Source: Sarcocystis neurona (lineage: Eukaryota; Apicomplexa; Conoidasida; Eucoccidiorida; Sarcocystidae). From it: a stretch of 64,000 nucleotides of DNA. The stretch's first letter is position 1. Each line of letters opens with the position of its first letter. The translations under genes and the position numbers were made by a program. Below the pieces are notes generated by a model. That model was not told where the DNA came from. It was given only the letters and a program-made list of their open reading frames with translations, and made no database searches. Of this stretch, positions 21,753-33,700 are shown piece after piece. Where the stretch lies: the NCBI GenBank assembly GCA_000727475.1, contig KL647297.1:650421-714420 (forward strand), given 5' to 3'.

Positions 21753-23393
21753 AGACGCAGGTTTGATATACTCACTCAGTACTCTGGTGGTGCTGCTGCA
21801 AGTCATGCTTGTCAGACTCGTTCAACTCCAGAGTGATGCTTCCTACGCAGTCGCTATCTGAAGGCCTCCTGCTCCTGGTAGTCCAACGTGGATGCTGCTT
21901 GCGGTGCGGCTGCACTAGTGGCGTGACGTGCCTACTTTCCACGCGTTCCATCACAGTGTGTGTTTCCCCTTATCTAAAAGGTACTCGGCGCAAAAATTTG
22001 TAGTGCTTACGTACTTCTTGTCTGTTCCTTGAAGATTTGCGCGTAAGGAGGAGGAGAGACAATCTAGCCAGAGCTTCTGCGATTGAAACTCGGCACCAGG
22101 TCTCTCTTCTCAGGGCTCGACACGTATGTGTGCGCCTACACTACGGACGCATACATCATCTCCTGTATATATCTGAATGCGTGCATTCATTTCCTCACGC
22201 AGGAAGAGCTCAGAGGATGAATAAGACCCAGCGTGGATGCGCAGCGTGCAAGTATGTGCGTGTGTGCATATACGTAGATATGTGCAGGCCTGTGTGTGTA
22301 AACCTCGGGGCTTTTAGATACACATATAGGGAATCGTAGTCCACTTGCATTAGAATTATCAAGCGTTGCACAGAAAATGCACTTTGACGTCCGTGACGGC
22401 GTTCCTTGTACAGTGCTGTTGCAGGCACAGTCTTAGCGCACACCATCCATGCGGCCTACGTTGGTTACGAAGACGGTACCCCGACGTGCAGGAAATCTGA
22501 GGGCTGCACTGCCTTCAGTATGCGGCGGCCGACGTCAAGAACGGCTGTGCAGATCTTCTTCGGTAGCCGGCTGGGTACTGAGACTTTCGGGATGCCAGTG
22601 TATTAATAAACAATTTCACTCAACTGGCGTAGAGCCGAAACCGAGGTCTGCAAGCGCACGTAGGTGCAGCTTTCATAGTACGGACACGCGTGCGCGCATA
22701 TGTGGAGAGGTTGTGAAGGTCCTCCGTAGTTCCAAGCATACAGACACAGGTTTCCATATAACTCTGCATATATCTGCAGAGACACGTGATGCCATTTCGT
22801 TGGCTGTGTTAGGGTTTTCTAGGTTATACGCGTAAATGTGCTGTGCTGCAGAAGGGGGTTGTACCACTCCAAACTGGTACAGACGTCCATCCCGAGTACA
22901 GGTGCTCTCCGTAGTACTTCGTCTGTACACAGCATAGGTTGATTTGTCAAAAGATGACGTACGCTCGCGCGCGATAACAAGGCCTTGGCAAGCACTGCAA
23001 ACTTCAATTTTGTATTGCGCAACCCGTGGGAGGCACAGCAGTTTGCGCGTGCGCGCTTGTGTTGTACCCTGGGTATCTTTAGATCTTTGTGACTAGTGTA
23101 AGGTGATTGTGCATGATGTCGACGACCTTTTTTTGCCCGGAAATGGTTCGGAAAAAGAGTGGAAATAAAAGGGATTGAATCAGGGTTTCGAAACGACACC
23201 ATGTGAGGAAGACTGCGGACAGCCGTGGCGGCTTCTGCGAAGCAACATTCTCTCTCCAAACACACGGCATATCCATATGCATCTCTGTAAGCGTGGCAGC
23301 CTTTTTTACTACTGCGTCTGCCGGAAAGAAGGCGGAGCTGGAGAGAGTGAAAAATTTGTGTAAATATACCTGTTGTTCCTGAGTCACCTGATC
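21753..23393. other. Intergenic, nothing convincing
   Basis: Short frames on both strands overlap one another and have no motifs. A minus-strand frame at 23,079-23,387 and its plus-strand opposite both look superficially protein-like, so neither is trusted. No repeats or RNA genes were seen. Confidence 0.35.
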
Positions 23394-23645
23394 ATGTGGC
23401 TGTATGCGGCCCGGTGGGTGCTTCTAGATATCAGACACGTGAAACTCAGGAGAATTCTGCACCGCTTACTGGACATCTTCGCTCATTATATATTGCAGCG
23501 AACATTGCTTTTCACCGCCCGCGACCAACTGTGTGTAATCACTAGAGTGTCGTCTATCGGGTACGTGCCACTGCCCCTCCTCCAGGTGTTTGAATGTCTA
23601 CGCGAGGAAAAAATTTATTCTCACGTGTTCTGCCATCTCGTTTGA
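23394..23645 (+). CDS. Hypothetical small ORF, 83 aa
   Basis: This ATG-to-TGA frame encodes a hydrophobic, helix-forming protein beginning MWLYAARWVLLDIRHVKLRR, with a Leu-rich amphipathic middle and a Cys/His-containing end. No family was recognised and there is no neighbouring gene on the strand. It is weakly supported. Confidence 0.25.
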   Translation: MWLYAARWVLLDIRHVKLRRILHRLLDIFAHYILQRTLLFTARDQLCVITRVSSIGYVPLPLLQVFECLREEKIYSHVFCHLV

Positions 23646-26621
23646 AGCACCCTCAACAAAGCTGCAAATCGCTGCCTTTTTTACTTCGGTGCAGTCCTTT
23701 TGGCTGTGGTCGCCTAAGCTCGATGCCCATCCCGTGCACGTTATGCAAACACCGTCAGTATTGGCGACCTGTGACGTACACAGATATGCGCGTGTGAGAC
23801 TTTCGAATCAAGTCTGCATGTACGAGTTTAGTGTATTCGTCTCATTACGGCTCAGGCGCGGGTGTCGTGCCCGTCTGCCCCCATTTTCAAGTTTTGCGCA
23901 CCCGAAGTATCCTATAACGCCTGTTACAAATGCGTAACTTTGCCCACACACAAGACAATAGCCGTTCTGTTCAGCGTGTCTAAAAGAGGCCCCCTTGCGC
24001 ATGGCGCTACTGTGGAAGGGGGAGTCGGAGCAACTCCGAACTTTCGCGTACGTTGAAAACACTGTAAAAGCAGTAACGTGCTTGTCAGGGACGATTATCA
24101 CTACAGTAGCCGCACCCTGCCACTCTAACTCTGCAAGTCACGTCCAAGGCGTATTTACGCACACACGCGCTTACCTCTGGCGACGTAGCTGGGGAGCTGC
24201 TGGTTTACACTGAAGGTGGGACGCATATATAATTGTATGTACATTTACATATATGGGTCTAGTTTTGTGGGTACACAGCTGGAAGGACAACAACTTCTTC
24301 AACTGGTACTTTCTTCCAGAAAGATGCTGATACGTGGTACCACGCACAGCTCCTACGTGTCTCTTGCGCCTTTTCTGTTGCGTATATGGACGTGCGCTCG
24401 TACACGTACGTAGTTTGTCACGTAGGACTCAGAAGCCTCAGTTACGCACAAGTACGATCAGGTTAGATGTGGATGCCAGAATGCTATGTCCTGATAGAAG
24501 CTGCCACGAATTGATGACGGAAAGTGTTACGAACGACTGCCGTTGCACGCATCCGTGCGTATTCGAATACCTGCACAGTACACTGCTTACAACTCTGCTA
24601 AATCTTGTTTGCTCTGCATCACTATCACTAGCCATTTTCTTCGATTTTCCCCAGCCGTGCGCTTGCTCAGCGGTAGGAGTCGGCCAACAGCAAATCCCGA
24701 AGAAGCGCAACCAAGACAAGAAGTCGCAAAAAGGCTGGATTTCCTGGACGCACTCAGCATTTGCTCACCCTCCACCAGATACATATTTATATATATATAT
24801 ATATATATATATCTGAATAAGCACCACATCGCCCTAGATTACAGGCCGACAGATACACATGCGAGCAACCTTTGTTGAACAGTCGGTTGCTGCACACCTG
24901 TGCGCCTACCTTCACGCACATGCTCGTGTGTATTTGTTGCTTGCCGGCTGGCAAGCAAGGAGAGTGTACGCGGTTCTAGATCTCTTAAGACAATTATACC
25001 GTGTGCGACGAAAGTGCTGATATGCAGGCCGTGTACAAACAAGAAAAGAGGAGAAAAGAAGCTGGACAGGTCTTGTGTGAGTTGCTACAGGAAGGTGATA
25101 CTGAAGAGCATTACAGAGTGCCAGCCTACGTGAAGACATGAAGGCATCGTAATTAAACACTAATGTGCTTTTTCTCGTCAATGCACACAGGATTGAGAAG
25201 CATAAATTACTGCATCCATCGAGGCGGTAGTTTTCATCATTTGTGCGCGCGCCGACGGTTCTCTGAGTCTGCGTGTGCGGTGTACCGGCAAGCCTGCAGC
25301 GACCCCGCTGTGTTCCTTTGCAGGGTAGGCGCGTCCCTTCAGTAAGCCTCTGCCTCGCAAGTAATTATTTTCGTGTAAGTGGATTACAGCTGCTGCAGCA
25401 CAACGACGTCTGCAGTACGGCGGAGTACAGCCGGCCACGTCTCTGCGTACAAGTTTTTGTGTAGTCACTTCTCTTGTAGTCGCTGTCTCTTCCGACTTCG
25501 TTGACCCACACGCACAGACGTGCTTCTCGTCAGTGGTGCGCGACAGAGCTGCACTGCCTGGTAGCAATATGCTCACGTATATGTGCATGTAAGGTAACAT
25601 ACAACGAGAGGCAAACAGCCACCAAGTATGCAGGTCCATTAGGTACCAATGATGTGAGCTTTGACGTGGGAACAGAGCACCTGTACCGGGGTCGCCAGAC
25701 GCGGCGTCAATGTCAAGTTTTTTATTCCGGAGTAATTCACGCATAGACACGGTAAACACAAGAGACGCTTAGAAAGAAAGCTTCGCGCACGTGCGCTTTG
25801 CACCGGTTTACTTGCGCCTGACCACAGCCCTGGCATGCACGTTCATGTACTTGTGCTCCACATGTGGAGACGCCGCGTATTTCTTTGTAGAACGGAAATC
25901 CCTGGTGAAAGACAAATGTGAGCCCTTGTGGTCGGGAAGTGCCTAGATGATTCACGTGTGTTAACGGTTCTGTAATAGCGGTTGTGAAATAGCACAAAAG
26001 TTTAAATGCCTCTACTGAGTAACGAATCCCACTGCCAATGCAGCGTTCAAAGACAATAGTCTTCTCCCAAGTTCCTTCTCTATCATGTAAAAGGACAACG
26101 CATACCGAAGTAGCGCACAGTAAGGTACCTGCTCTTACGGCGTGCTCGGGCATGCGTTCACAAATCGGCAAGAGCCGACGGCCTTGTCGAGTACTCCACC
26201 ATCTCTGCGGTGGCGCCTTTAGTCTCCCCCGGGCTGCAACGTTTTACAAGTTCAATTTGTTCCTCTCGATCTGCTTTCCAGGGTTGCAAGTCTCGTAATT
26301 CTCTTGCACAGCCGTGTGTGTCACGCAAAGAGCCCAGTAACAGGTAGTGTACACAAAATGCTCAAGCAATGAATGTTACACGAAAGTGGTGGGTGGATTA
26401 CTGCGTAGGCAGTACGTTGCGCGCAGCGGTAAGCAGATACACATGTTGTTTCGAGGCTTGTGGCGCACCAGCAGCGGAGCGTTTGTTGCCGCCGCTGTGC
26501 GTCTTCGTAGAACGCAGTCAGTAGTGACCGCACAAACAGTACTTCCTCGTATACCTATGAATTGTCCTGCTTCCGTCGTAATAGAAGGCCGTCAATGCCG
26601 TTGATCCACACGCAAAAGTCT
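23646..26621. other. Intergenic, one TA microsatellite, no gene supported
   Basis: This is repeat-poor sequence with an AT dinucleotide run at about 24,785-24,812. The longest frames (for example 25,178-25,759, minus) lack any motif and contain improbable composition. This region is the 3' flank of the minus-strand DCTN4 gene. Confidence 0.4.
24785..24812. repeat. (AT)n microsatellite
   Basis: An uninterrupted run of AT dinucleotides, about 14 units. Similar short TA runs occur at 30,617-30,636, 39,921-39,938, 47,244-47,260, 47,612-47,628, 60,093-60,114 and 62,055-62,072. Confidence 0.9.
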
Positions 26622-29600
26622 CTACGCCTTCTCCGTCGCACAGAGGTGTCCTAGGAAAAGCAGATACTGAACGCGTATTGTGTTGCTCTGCAAGGCCGCT
26701 GTTTCCACGTCGAGCGTCACGCAACAAACAGCCGGCTGCTGCTGTCGCGGGGCGATTTCACTGCCTCTTTTCGCCTGCACCTGTAGCCGCACCTGTGCAC
26801 TATTGCCTTTCTTCCACGCAACAGCAGCGGTGCTGGCGCCGGGGCTCTTGAAGTCGTCGGCACGGCTAGCGCCTCCGCTACTGCCTCTGCTGAACGCGAA
26901 GTCGAAATCTCCGAACTCCCCTAACATATCGTCGTATCGATCAAGTTGTAGCTCGAAGCCGGGCGTTACTATCTGCACCGTTTCCCAGTCTGCTGACAAC
27001 GTTCTTGCTGAAGTCACTGCTTCTGCTTTTTTCTGTTGCCCTGCGTCATCCTTCGCCTCAAAACGGTCCCCCAGCCCCTCAGCGGCCGTGACAAAAGCAG
27101 CGGAGTCGATTGTTTCCCTACCAGCAGTAGCAACAGACAACACGCTATTGCCAGGAGAGGCACCAGCAGCTCCACTTGCGTACGACACCGCTTCTTTACG
27201 ATCGTTCTTATCTGCCACCGGGCTGTGCATTCTACCGGGCGTTTCACCCTCCTCACCCTTTGCTACCGCAGCAAGACCCGTGCCTTCATTTCCCCGTTGC
27301 CCGTCCGGCTGCAGTGCACAAACAGGTGTGTGTGATACGACGTGATTAAAGTAAAATCTCAGCCGAAGGGGCCTGTCCGTAGGGTTGAGGAGGTTCAGGT
27401 GCACGTCAGCTACATCTCCACGCCGCAACAGCTGCCCTCTTCTGCTGACTGTAGGGACAATCCACGGCAGTAGCAAAGCTGCAGCAGTATTTACTCGGAA
27501 CGGAGGCACTGCTATAGAACTCACGTGGGCCTTCACTAAGTACCGTGTGCATGCACGACACCGCTTCGACTCGCGCGTCAGCAGCTTCTTTCGTGTCGGC
27601 CGCAAAAGCGAGGTGCTTGTTGCAGCTGCTATCAAACTGTTCGGATTGCGCAGCCGTTGCTCCAACGTCGCTTGCTCCGCCGTCCACCACTCCTCTAGAG
27701 CTTTCCCCTTGTCGAGGCTACCGCCGATCCTGCCCGTGTGGTTGCTGATACTACTGTTGTGTGTGGCGTGCGTTCTGCTAAAGAGGAGACTGCCCCGCAG
27801 GCGCTCAGCAGGCAGTTTGAGAGGAGGTGCGTCAGGAGAGGGTCTGTCTAAAAGTAGCTGCGGGGCATGCAGGGGGATCGCTACAGGAGTTTCGATAGTC
27901 GTGTCAATGCTGCTTCTTCTCCTTTCTCCTGTTCCTTCTAACACGTGTTCCTGTGCTGCACTGTTTCTGCGTGTTTCTCTGTCTGCGCCTTCCCGGGAAG
28001 CTCTGCTTCTCTTCAGCAGCTGCTCTGCTTCGTGTTGCTGCAGCTGCCACCCGAACACCACGTCAGTCATCACCTGGCCTTCCTCCTGCGGCTGCAGCAG
28101 CGCGTGCTCTCCTCGCAGCAGCTGTTGTAGACCGACGTATTGAGGAGGTTGCGGCAGGTCGCTGCGGTAGGCTGCTGCCCAAGCCTCACCTGCACGCGCA
28201 AAGCTGCTCTGTGCTGCCCGCTGTATTAGTGCGTGCTCTACATCACTCACTCTCCAGGATTTGTTACCTCCGGACACGCCCCCAGTAAGAAGCAGTTGCT
28301 CACCTCCGCCTTCTGCGATTGTTGCTCCTGAAGCAGCCGCAGCAGCAGCGTCGTCTCCCTGCTCTCGCGGCTTCTGCTGATGTTCTGCATGCCCCCTGCG
28401 CTTGTCGTGTGCAGCAGCAGCAGCAAACAGCAGGGCCACTGCTTTGTGCTTCACGCGAGCTTCCAGCTGCCGAAGACGCTCTCTATCACGTGCCGAACGC
28501 TGCAGCACATCCAACACTTGATGAAAGTACCGCTGCAGCAGACCACCGACACGCTCCTCCGCTATTGCGGCGGCAGGTAACAGCGCAGATGACTCACTCG
28601 TAATCTGCAGCGCTTGTGAATTCCACCTGCAGTACGGGCAGCCGAAGTAATACAAATACCTTGGCTCTCTTCGTCGACCTTCCTGTGTCCTTTTTGCGCA
28701 GCGCTGCTGACTCATACGGCCCCGGGACTCGTCCTCATCCTTCTCCTCAGTTGCATCGCTGCAACGACGGCTTCTCGTCCCTGTAGCTGTCGAGTGGCCG
28801 GGCGCAGCCAGTTGACCCTCGTCTTCTGGGCCGCTACTCTCGTCTTCCTCTTCCGAAGAGAGTGACAGCAGACTTTCGCAGCGCTGGGGAGCTGCAGCAG
28901 CAAGCAGTGCACTTTCTTCTGCAGAGAGACGATGTTCCGCTTCTTGTTCTTCTGCTTCATCACCGCCCTTGCTGCGGCCTGTTTCCTGCAGCAGACGCCT
29001 CACGATCGCCTCTGCCTCATTTGCTGCAGCAGCAGCACCGTCAGAACCCTGTTGTGGCTGTTGCTGACTCGCACCCGTCGGAAACGACGAGGCACCAGGA
29101 CCTATTCCTCTGCCTGCTGCTGCTGCTGCAGCTTCGCGGGGCTGCCGCATCACGCTGAGACAGGCGTAGCAGCGGGGACAGTCAAAGCACTTGGTGCAAC
29201 AGCAGCCGCATGCAAGAGCTTCCGCTTGTGTTAGAGAGTCGAAGCAGTTGGGGCAGTAGTAGGCCTCAATTTCCACAGAAAGTTCCTCTGGTGCTCGTAC
29301 AGCGCAACAGCTCTCGCATACATACGCTTCTTCGAGCCGTAGCACACTTCCGCCGCCTGTAGGCAGTAAAAATAGAGCTGCACTTGGTGGAGAAGGCGGG
29401 AACTCGCCTGCGGCTGACGCTGCTGAATCTCCTGTTTCACTGGTTGTTCTTCCCGCCGCTGCAGCAGAGCACTGCGAAGCAGCAAAAGCGTCGAGCAGCG
29501 AGTTGTCCCACAGCCAGGGAGCCGGAGGCAGTGCAGGCGGAAGCGCGAGCTGCGCCGCCGCTGCTGCTTCTGCTGCTGAGGCAGTAGAAGACGAAGACCA

Positions 29601-30080
29601 CGGAGAATTTGCTTCTGCCCCAACAGGAAGGATGCCAAAGCCTGCTTCTGGCAAAAGACCAGCAGGCCGTGGGTGGTGCAGCTCAGAAGAATGCCCGGCA
29701 GGGGAAGGGTGCTCGGCGCTACCAGCTCTGACAAGCCCCGCAGGAGCAGCAGCCGATGCAGCCACATCAACTGCAACAGCCGCCGGAGACGAATATGTGT
29801 CAGCAGTTACAGAAACGAGGTCTGCGGGGACGGCGGAGGCAGCAGCAGGAGAAACAAGGACTTCAGCGGCGCCGGCAGCACCACTGGGAGGGGCAACTGC
29901 AGCAAGATCCGACGCAGGCGCATTAGCAGCACCCGAGGAGGACTCAGGTGAAGAAAGCGTGGCAGCACCAGCAGCAGGGGACGAAGTAGGAGCGTCAGCC
30001 GTCGGGGAGTCCGACGGGACGTCTGGCTGAAGAGGTGACTCGGTGCCGAGCGAGGAAGACGAACTTTCACGCTTCTCCAT
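26622..30080 (-). CDS. DCTN4: Dynactin subunit 4 (p62) family protein, repeat-expanded, 1,152 aa
   Basis: Dynactin p62 caps the pointed end of the Arp1 filament in dynactin, the cofactor of cytoplasmic dynein. The family signature is visible. Residues about 250-310 hold paired Cys motifs (YVCESCCAV, AYYCPNCFDS, CTKCFDCPRCYACLS). Residues about 480-510 read YYFGCPYCRWNSQ followed by a helix ending near a predicted coiled region. Residues about 835-850 hold CRACTRYLVK, followed by the C-terminal beta-rich part with LLNPTDRPLRLRF. Between these lie long Ala/Ser/Pro/Gln/Glu-rich inserts from CAG/GCA triplets, making it about two and a half times the usual length of about 460 residues. The start is taken at the ATG at 30,080 (MEKRES); the open frame extends further upstream but that part is Cys/Arg-rich and non-conserved. 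No intron is needed. The assignment is from motif order and spacing. Confidence 0.85.
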   Translation of the reverse strand: MEKRESSSSSLGTESPLQPDVPSDSPTADAPTSSPAAGAATLSSPESSSGAANAPASDLAAVAPPSGAAGAAEVLVSPAAASAVPADLVSVTADTYSSPAAVAVDVAASAAAPAGLVRAGSAEHPSPAGHSSELHHPRPAGLLPEAGFGILPVGAEANSPWSSSSTASAAEAAAAAQLALPPALPPAPWLWDNSLLDAFAASQCSAAAAGRTTSETGDSAASAAGEFPPSPPSAALFLLPTGGGSVLRLEEAYVCESCCAVRAPEELSVEIEAYYCPNCFDSLTQAEALACGCCCTKCFDCPRCYACLSVMRQPREAAAAAAGRGIGPGASSFPTGASQQQPQQGSDGAAAAANEAEAIVRRLLQETGRSKGGDEAEEQEAEHRLSAEESALLAAAAPQRCESLLSLSSEEEDESSGPEDEGQLAAPGHSTATGTRSRRCSDATEEKDEDESRGRMSQQRCAKRTQEGRRREPRYLYYFGCPYCRWNSQALQITSESSALLPAAAIAEERVGGLLQRYFHQVLDVLQRSARDRERLRQLEARVKHKAVALLFAAAAAHDKRRGHAEHQQKPREQGDDAAAAAASGATIAEGGGEQLLLTGGVSGGNKSWRVSDVEHALIQRAAQSSFARAGEAWAAAYRSDLPQPPQYVGLQQLLRGEHALLQPQEEGQVMTDVVFGWQLQQHEAEQLLKRSRASREGADRETRRNSAAQEHVLEGTGERRRSSIDTTIETPVAIPLHAPQLLLDRPSPDAPPLKLPAERLRGSLLFSRTHATHNSSISNHTGRIGGSLDKGKALEEWWTAEQATLEQRLRNPNSLIAAATSTSLLRPTRKKLLTRESKRCRACTRYLVKAHVSSIAVPPFRVNTAAALLLPWIVPTVSRRGQLLRRGDVADVHLNLLNPTDRPLRLRFYFNHVVSHTPVCALQPDGQRGNEGTGLAAVAKGEEGETPGRMHSPVADKNDRKEAVSYASGAAGASPGNSVLSVATAGRETIDSAAFVTAAEGLGDRFEAKDDAGQQKKAEAVTSARTLSADWETVQIVTPGFELQLDRYDDMLGEFGDFDFAFSRGSSGGASRADDFKSPGASTAAVAWKKGNSAQVRLQVQAKRGSEIAPRQQQPAVCCVTLDVETAALQSNTIRVQYLLFLGHLCATEKA

Positions 30081-30616
30081 CGTGTGGAAGCACATGAGAG
30101 AAAAGTCACACAGTCGAAATGGCCTGCCCCTTAGCGCGATGTACCTACACCCCAGCTCGGCGTGCGCTCCGTATGAAGACGGTGTGGCGCAGGTGCACGA
30201 TCTTCTGCAGGACAACACATCGCAGTGAGTCGCTGCACACACTCCTCCACACACTACGACGCAATGTATGCAGCTCCAGCCACATGCAGAGAAACACCCC
30301 CACACATGCAGGAAGAGACACATGCACAGGCGTCCTCTACGCCTGCACCTGTACAAGCGTGCATGCGTGTACAAGTACGTGTCCGTCGCCGTGGGCCGAA
30401 GAGCCGCAGCAGCCACAGCCTTCGCTAGACGCACTACACAGATCTCCGCCTTCCGCCGACTTGACGCGTACACACCGCCCAAGAAAGAGACGCCTTCTAC
30501 AGCTGGTGAAAGGCAACTTCCTGTCGCAGGGCCAAGAGACATCAAAAGATGTGCTTCGGGAGATCAAAACCTCTTCGCGCACTACCACACAGCCGCTCCC
30601 CGGCCTACTACACACA
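30081..30616. other. 5' flank of DCTN4
   Basis: This is the non-coding upstream region of the minus-strand dynactin gene. The minus strand remains open to about 30,545 but its translation is Cys/Arg-rich and unlike the family, so it is treated as leader or promoter. Confidence 0.4.
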
Positions 30617-30694
30617 CACATATATATATATATATCTGTACATATCAATGGACGTATACGCATACACACACATACACACACACACATACACACA

Positions 30695-30732
<38 letters not shown>

Positions 30733-30740
30733 GACACAGA
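30617..30740. repeat. (TA)n followed by (CA)n microsatellite
   Basis: A TA run at about 30,617-30,636 is followed by ACAC/ATACAC dinucleotide repeats from about 30,663 to 30,730. It lies in intergenic DNA upstream of DCTN4. Confidence 0.85.
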
Positions 30741-33700
30741 GACACGTACGTATACGCTCGGCCCGCCTCATCCGTTGTTTGTAGCGCGTCAGGACGCACA
30801 GCAGCAGCTACACGTTCCCTGCGGCTGGGCTTGCATCCGCATAGACTTGCACCTGTCTACGCGCGTTGTGACACACTTTCTTCGAGTATTCCTCGTGACA
30901 CATGTGTGGACGTGCACGCAGGCACACACGGCAGTGTATACCCCCATGTAGAAACTCCTCGACTCTACACGTGATGCCCCGGCGACCAGCAACTTCTCTC
31001 CGTCCACGGACGTGTACACCGGACGCTGGCGTTCAAAGGCGAAGAAGCGAATAAACAGGCGTCAGCCGTAGCGGGAGAGACCCGTCGAGCACATCCCACG
31101 GGTGGGACCTCCCGACCTGGTATCCGGACGTCCCATTTGCACCCCCCACACAAGTCTGGCAGCAAAGATACGCATGGGTGGGCTGCGGCAGCCTCTCTGG
31201 CTTCCTCTCTCCCTGCAGACGTGTGCAGGTGTCTACCTTTTTCAATATATGGAGATAAAGATGCACACACGTACATGTCTGTGCACTGCTGTAGCCCCTC
31301 TCTCTCTCTCGCGATTATATATGTGTGTGCGGCGGCGAGGGTGCGCCGGCCTTAGCAGCTTTGGCAGCGATACAACGAACACAGGAACTGGCGCCCGCAT
31401 CTAGGCCACTGACAGCAGCAGCGAGTTTGCCAAGAATAAGAGTCGGTGGGGAAGAAACACAGCGGCAGCGAGGGAAGCGCAGCAGCGACGGAAGCGCAGC
31501 AGCGACGGACGCGCAGCAGCAGATGCACCACCTGCACCAGACGCATCGCGCGGCGGCTGCCACAGCAGCTGCACGTCCTCACCAGACAGCATTAAAATTG
31601 AAGTGGGGTGGGTGCTGCCGTGTGGGGGGGTGGAGTCAACAAGAAGGGAGGTGTCCAGGCGCGGAAGACGGGCTTGTAAGAGGCGTGGTGTTCAGCAGAG
31701 CAGTCCTGCTGCTGGCGTGGATTAGGCTGTCATTGCTTCCGCGGCGGTGTTGTGGGCTTCTGACGTCGCTGCTGCGTCGCTTGCTACCGTTGCCGCTGTT
31801 GCTGCTGCTGCTCTGGCGACGCCGCGACACCCAGGGCTACCCTGAGAGGCGTGACCGCAGGAGATAGGCCGTCGACAAGCAGAGGCCCTGTTGCTGCTGC
31901 TGCTGCAGTGTTACAGGGAGTACAAGACGGGCCTGCGACGCTGGAGGCGCAGCAGCAAAGTCGTTGCTTCTGGTGGGACTAGACGTGATGGTGCTGCTGC
32001 AGCAGAAGCAGCGTCCTGCCCTCCCGCTACTGCATGCGCCGCGGCAGCCCCAGCACTCGCTCTAGCTCTACCTCGTCCCTAAAAACGGGCAGACGACGCA
32101 GCCTCAGTAAGAAACAGCAACGGACGAAGCAAGGAGCCCCACACTTGCCGGCAGCAACAACGTAGTCTTCCCATCTGAGTCGGCGGCGGCAACAAGCGAC
32201 CACGCATGCACTTGTTGGGTGCTTCTTTCGGACCGCGCCTGAGGAGAAAACAAAAAGAGAGCCGGCGTAAGTAGAGTCAAAAGTGGGGAGACACGCTCAA
32301 CCATCAGAAGAGGGGAAGGCTGGGCTGCTGCTGCAACGGCCGTGGTGCTGCTGCTTTCGTATTCTTAGTAATGAGGTGCTGCTATACAGTTCCCTCCTGC
32401 AGCAGCAGCTGCTGGAGTGCACTGGTGTACTTCACCACTGCTGGGGTAGTGCAGCTGCTGTGCCTGTGCCACTGCCATTTCTGTACATCTGCTGCTGCCG
32501 TTGTACGTCCGTTGCTGCTGGTGCAGGTCTGCTGCTGCCGTTGTAGGACCGCTGGTGTTATCCCTGTAGGTCTGCGGCTGCCGTTGCAGGTCTGCTGCGG
32601 CCGTGGTAGGTCTGCTGCTGCTGCTGCCGTGCAGCAAGTTTTTGACACTGTTGACTTCTCGCATGTGCCACTGCTGTCTTCCTCTAGTTGTGCCCGGCAG
32701 GGAGTGCGCTAGCGCAGCTCTTCTGCTGCCGGCTTTTTGCGCTTATCCCCGCTGCTATTCCCGCTGCCCCTGCAGTTGCCGTTTCAGGAGCTGCTGCCGC
32801 TGTTGTGCTGCTGCTGCTACTGGTGCTCCCCGGCGCGCCGGCGCACGCTGCTGCTGCGCCCTCTGCTGAGGAAAAGCCACATGCACCGAAGCAGCCCCTG
32901 CTGGTGCTGCTGTCTTTGCTGGTGGTGCTGTCCCCGCTGCTGCTGATGGTGCTGGCTACCTGCCACTGCGTCAGCCGTTCTCCCCTGCAGACCTCTTCCT
33001 GGGTTACGACTGTTGCTGTTACTGCTGCAGGGACCCACCTGCTCCTGCGCTGCCTGTGCGTGCGCGGCAATTTCTCTTCCGCCACAGACTTTCCGGCGGT
33101 GCTGCTGCTGGCCGGGTTGTTCTCCGTTTCTGGCTGTTGCTGCTGCTTCTGCTGCTTCTCCCACGCAGTCACAGCTTCGTATCTTCTGCTGCTGCTGCCG
33201 CCGCCTGCGTTCCTGTCGCGGCAGCTCTAGTCCTCGTGCGTGTGTGTGTCTGCCAGCAAACAGTAAGCTGCACCGGACAGAAGAAGAGTTGTATCAACAG
33301 GAACAACCGACGCACACATGCACACACACGCACACTCGCTCGTCAAAAACAGGTGAGCCAGCTGTGCTTGCTCCTGCTGCTGCTGCCGCTTCCGCTGCTG
33401 CTGCCGTTGTTGCTTCCGCTGGTGCCGCGGCTTCCTGGCTGCTGTTGCAGCTTCCGCTGCGAGCGCTGCTGGCTTTTCTTCCTGTGACTCGTGTCACTTC
33501 TGCTTGGTTTTTCTGCCGCAATGCTGCTGCCGCTGCTGTTGCTTGCGGCAAGGGTGGGGGCCGTGAAGCGGCGGTAACTTAGCCAGTTACGCCTTTGTGG
33601 ATACAGGGAAAGACACAGAACAAACCTGCAGTTTCCGCAGAAGTGTGTATGCTGGTCCACCCGCAGGCCGTCTTCTTCGTGCGTGCGTATCCCTCGCTCT

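Noticed and set aside
30081..30545. Extension of the DCTN4 frame by 155 codons upstream
   Set aside because: It is Cys/Arg-rich, unlike the family or the rest of the protein, and the ATG at 30,080 precedes the usual low-complexity N-terminus.
32684..33230. Overlapping long frames on both strands (Ala/Ser/Gln-rich minus, Leu-rich plus)
   Set aside because: Triplet repeats are stop-free in most frames; neither strand shows a conserved domain or a consistent splice pattern.
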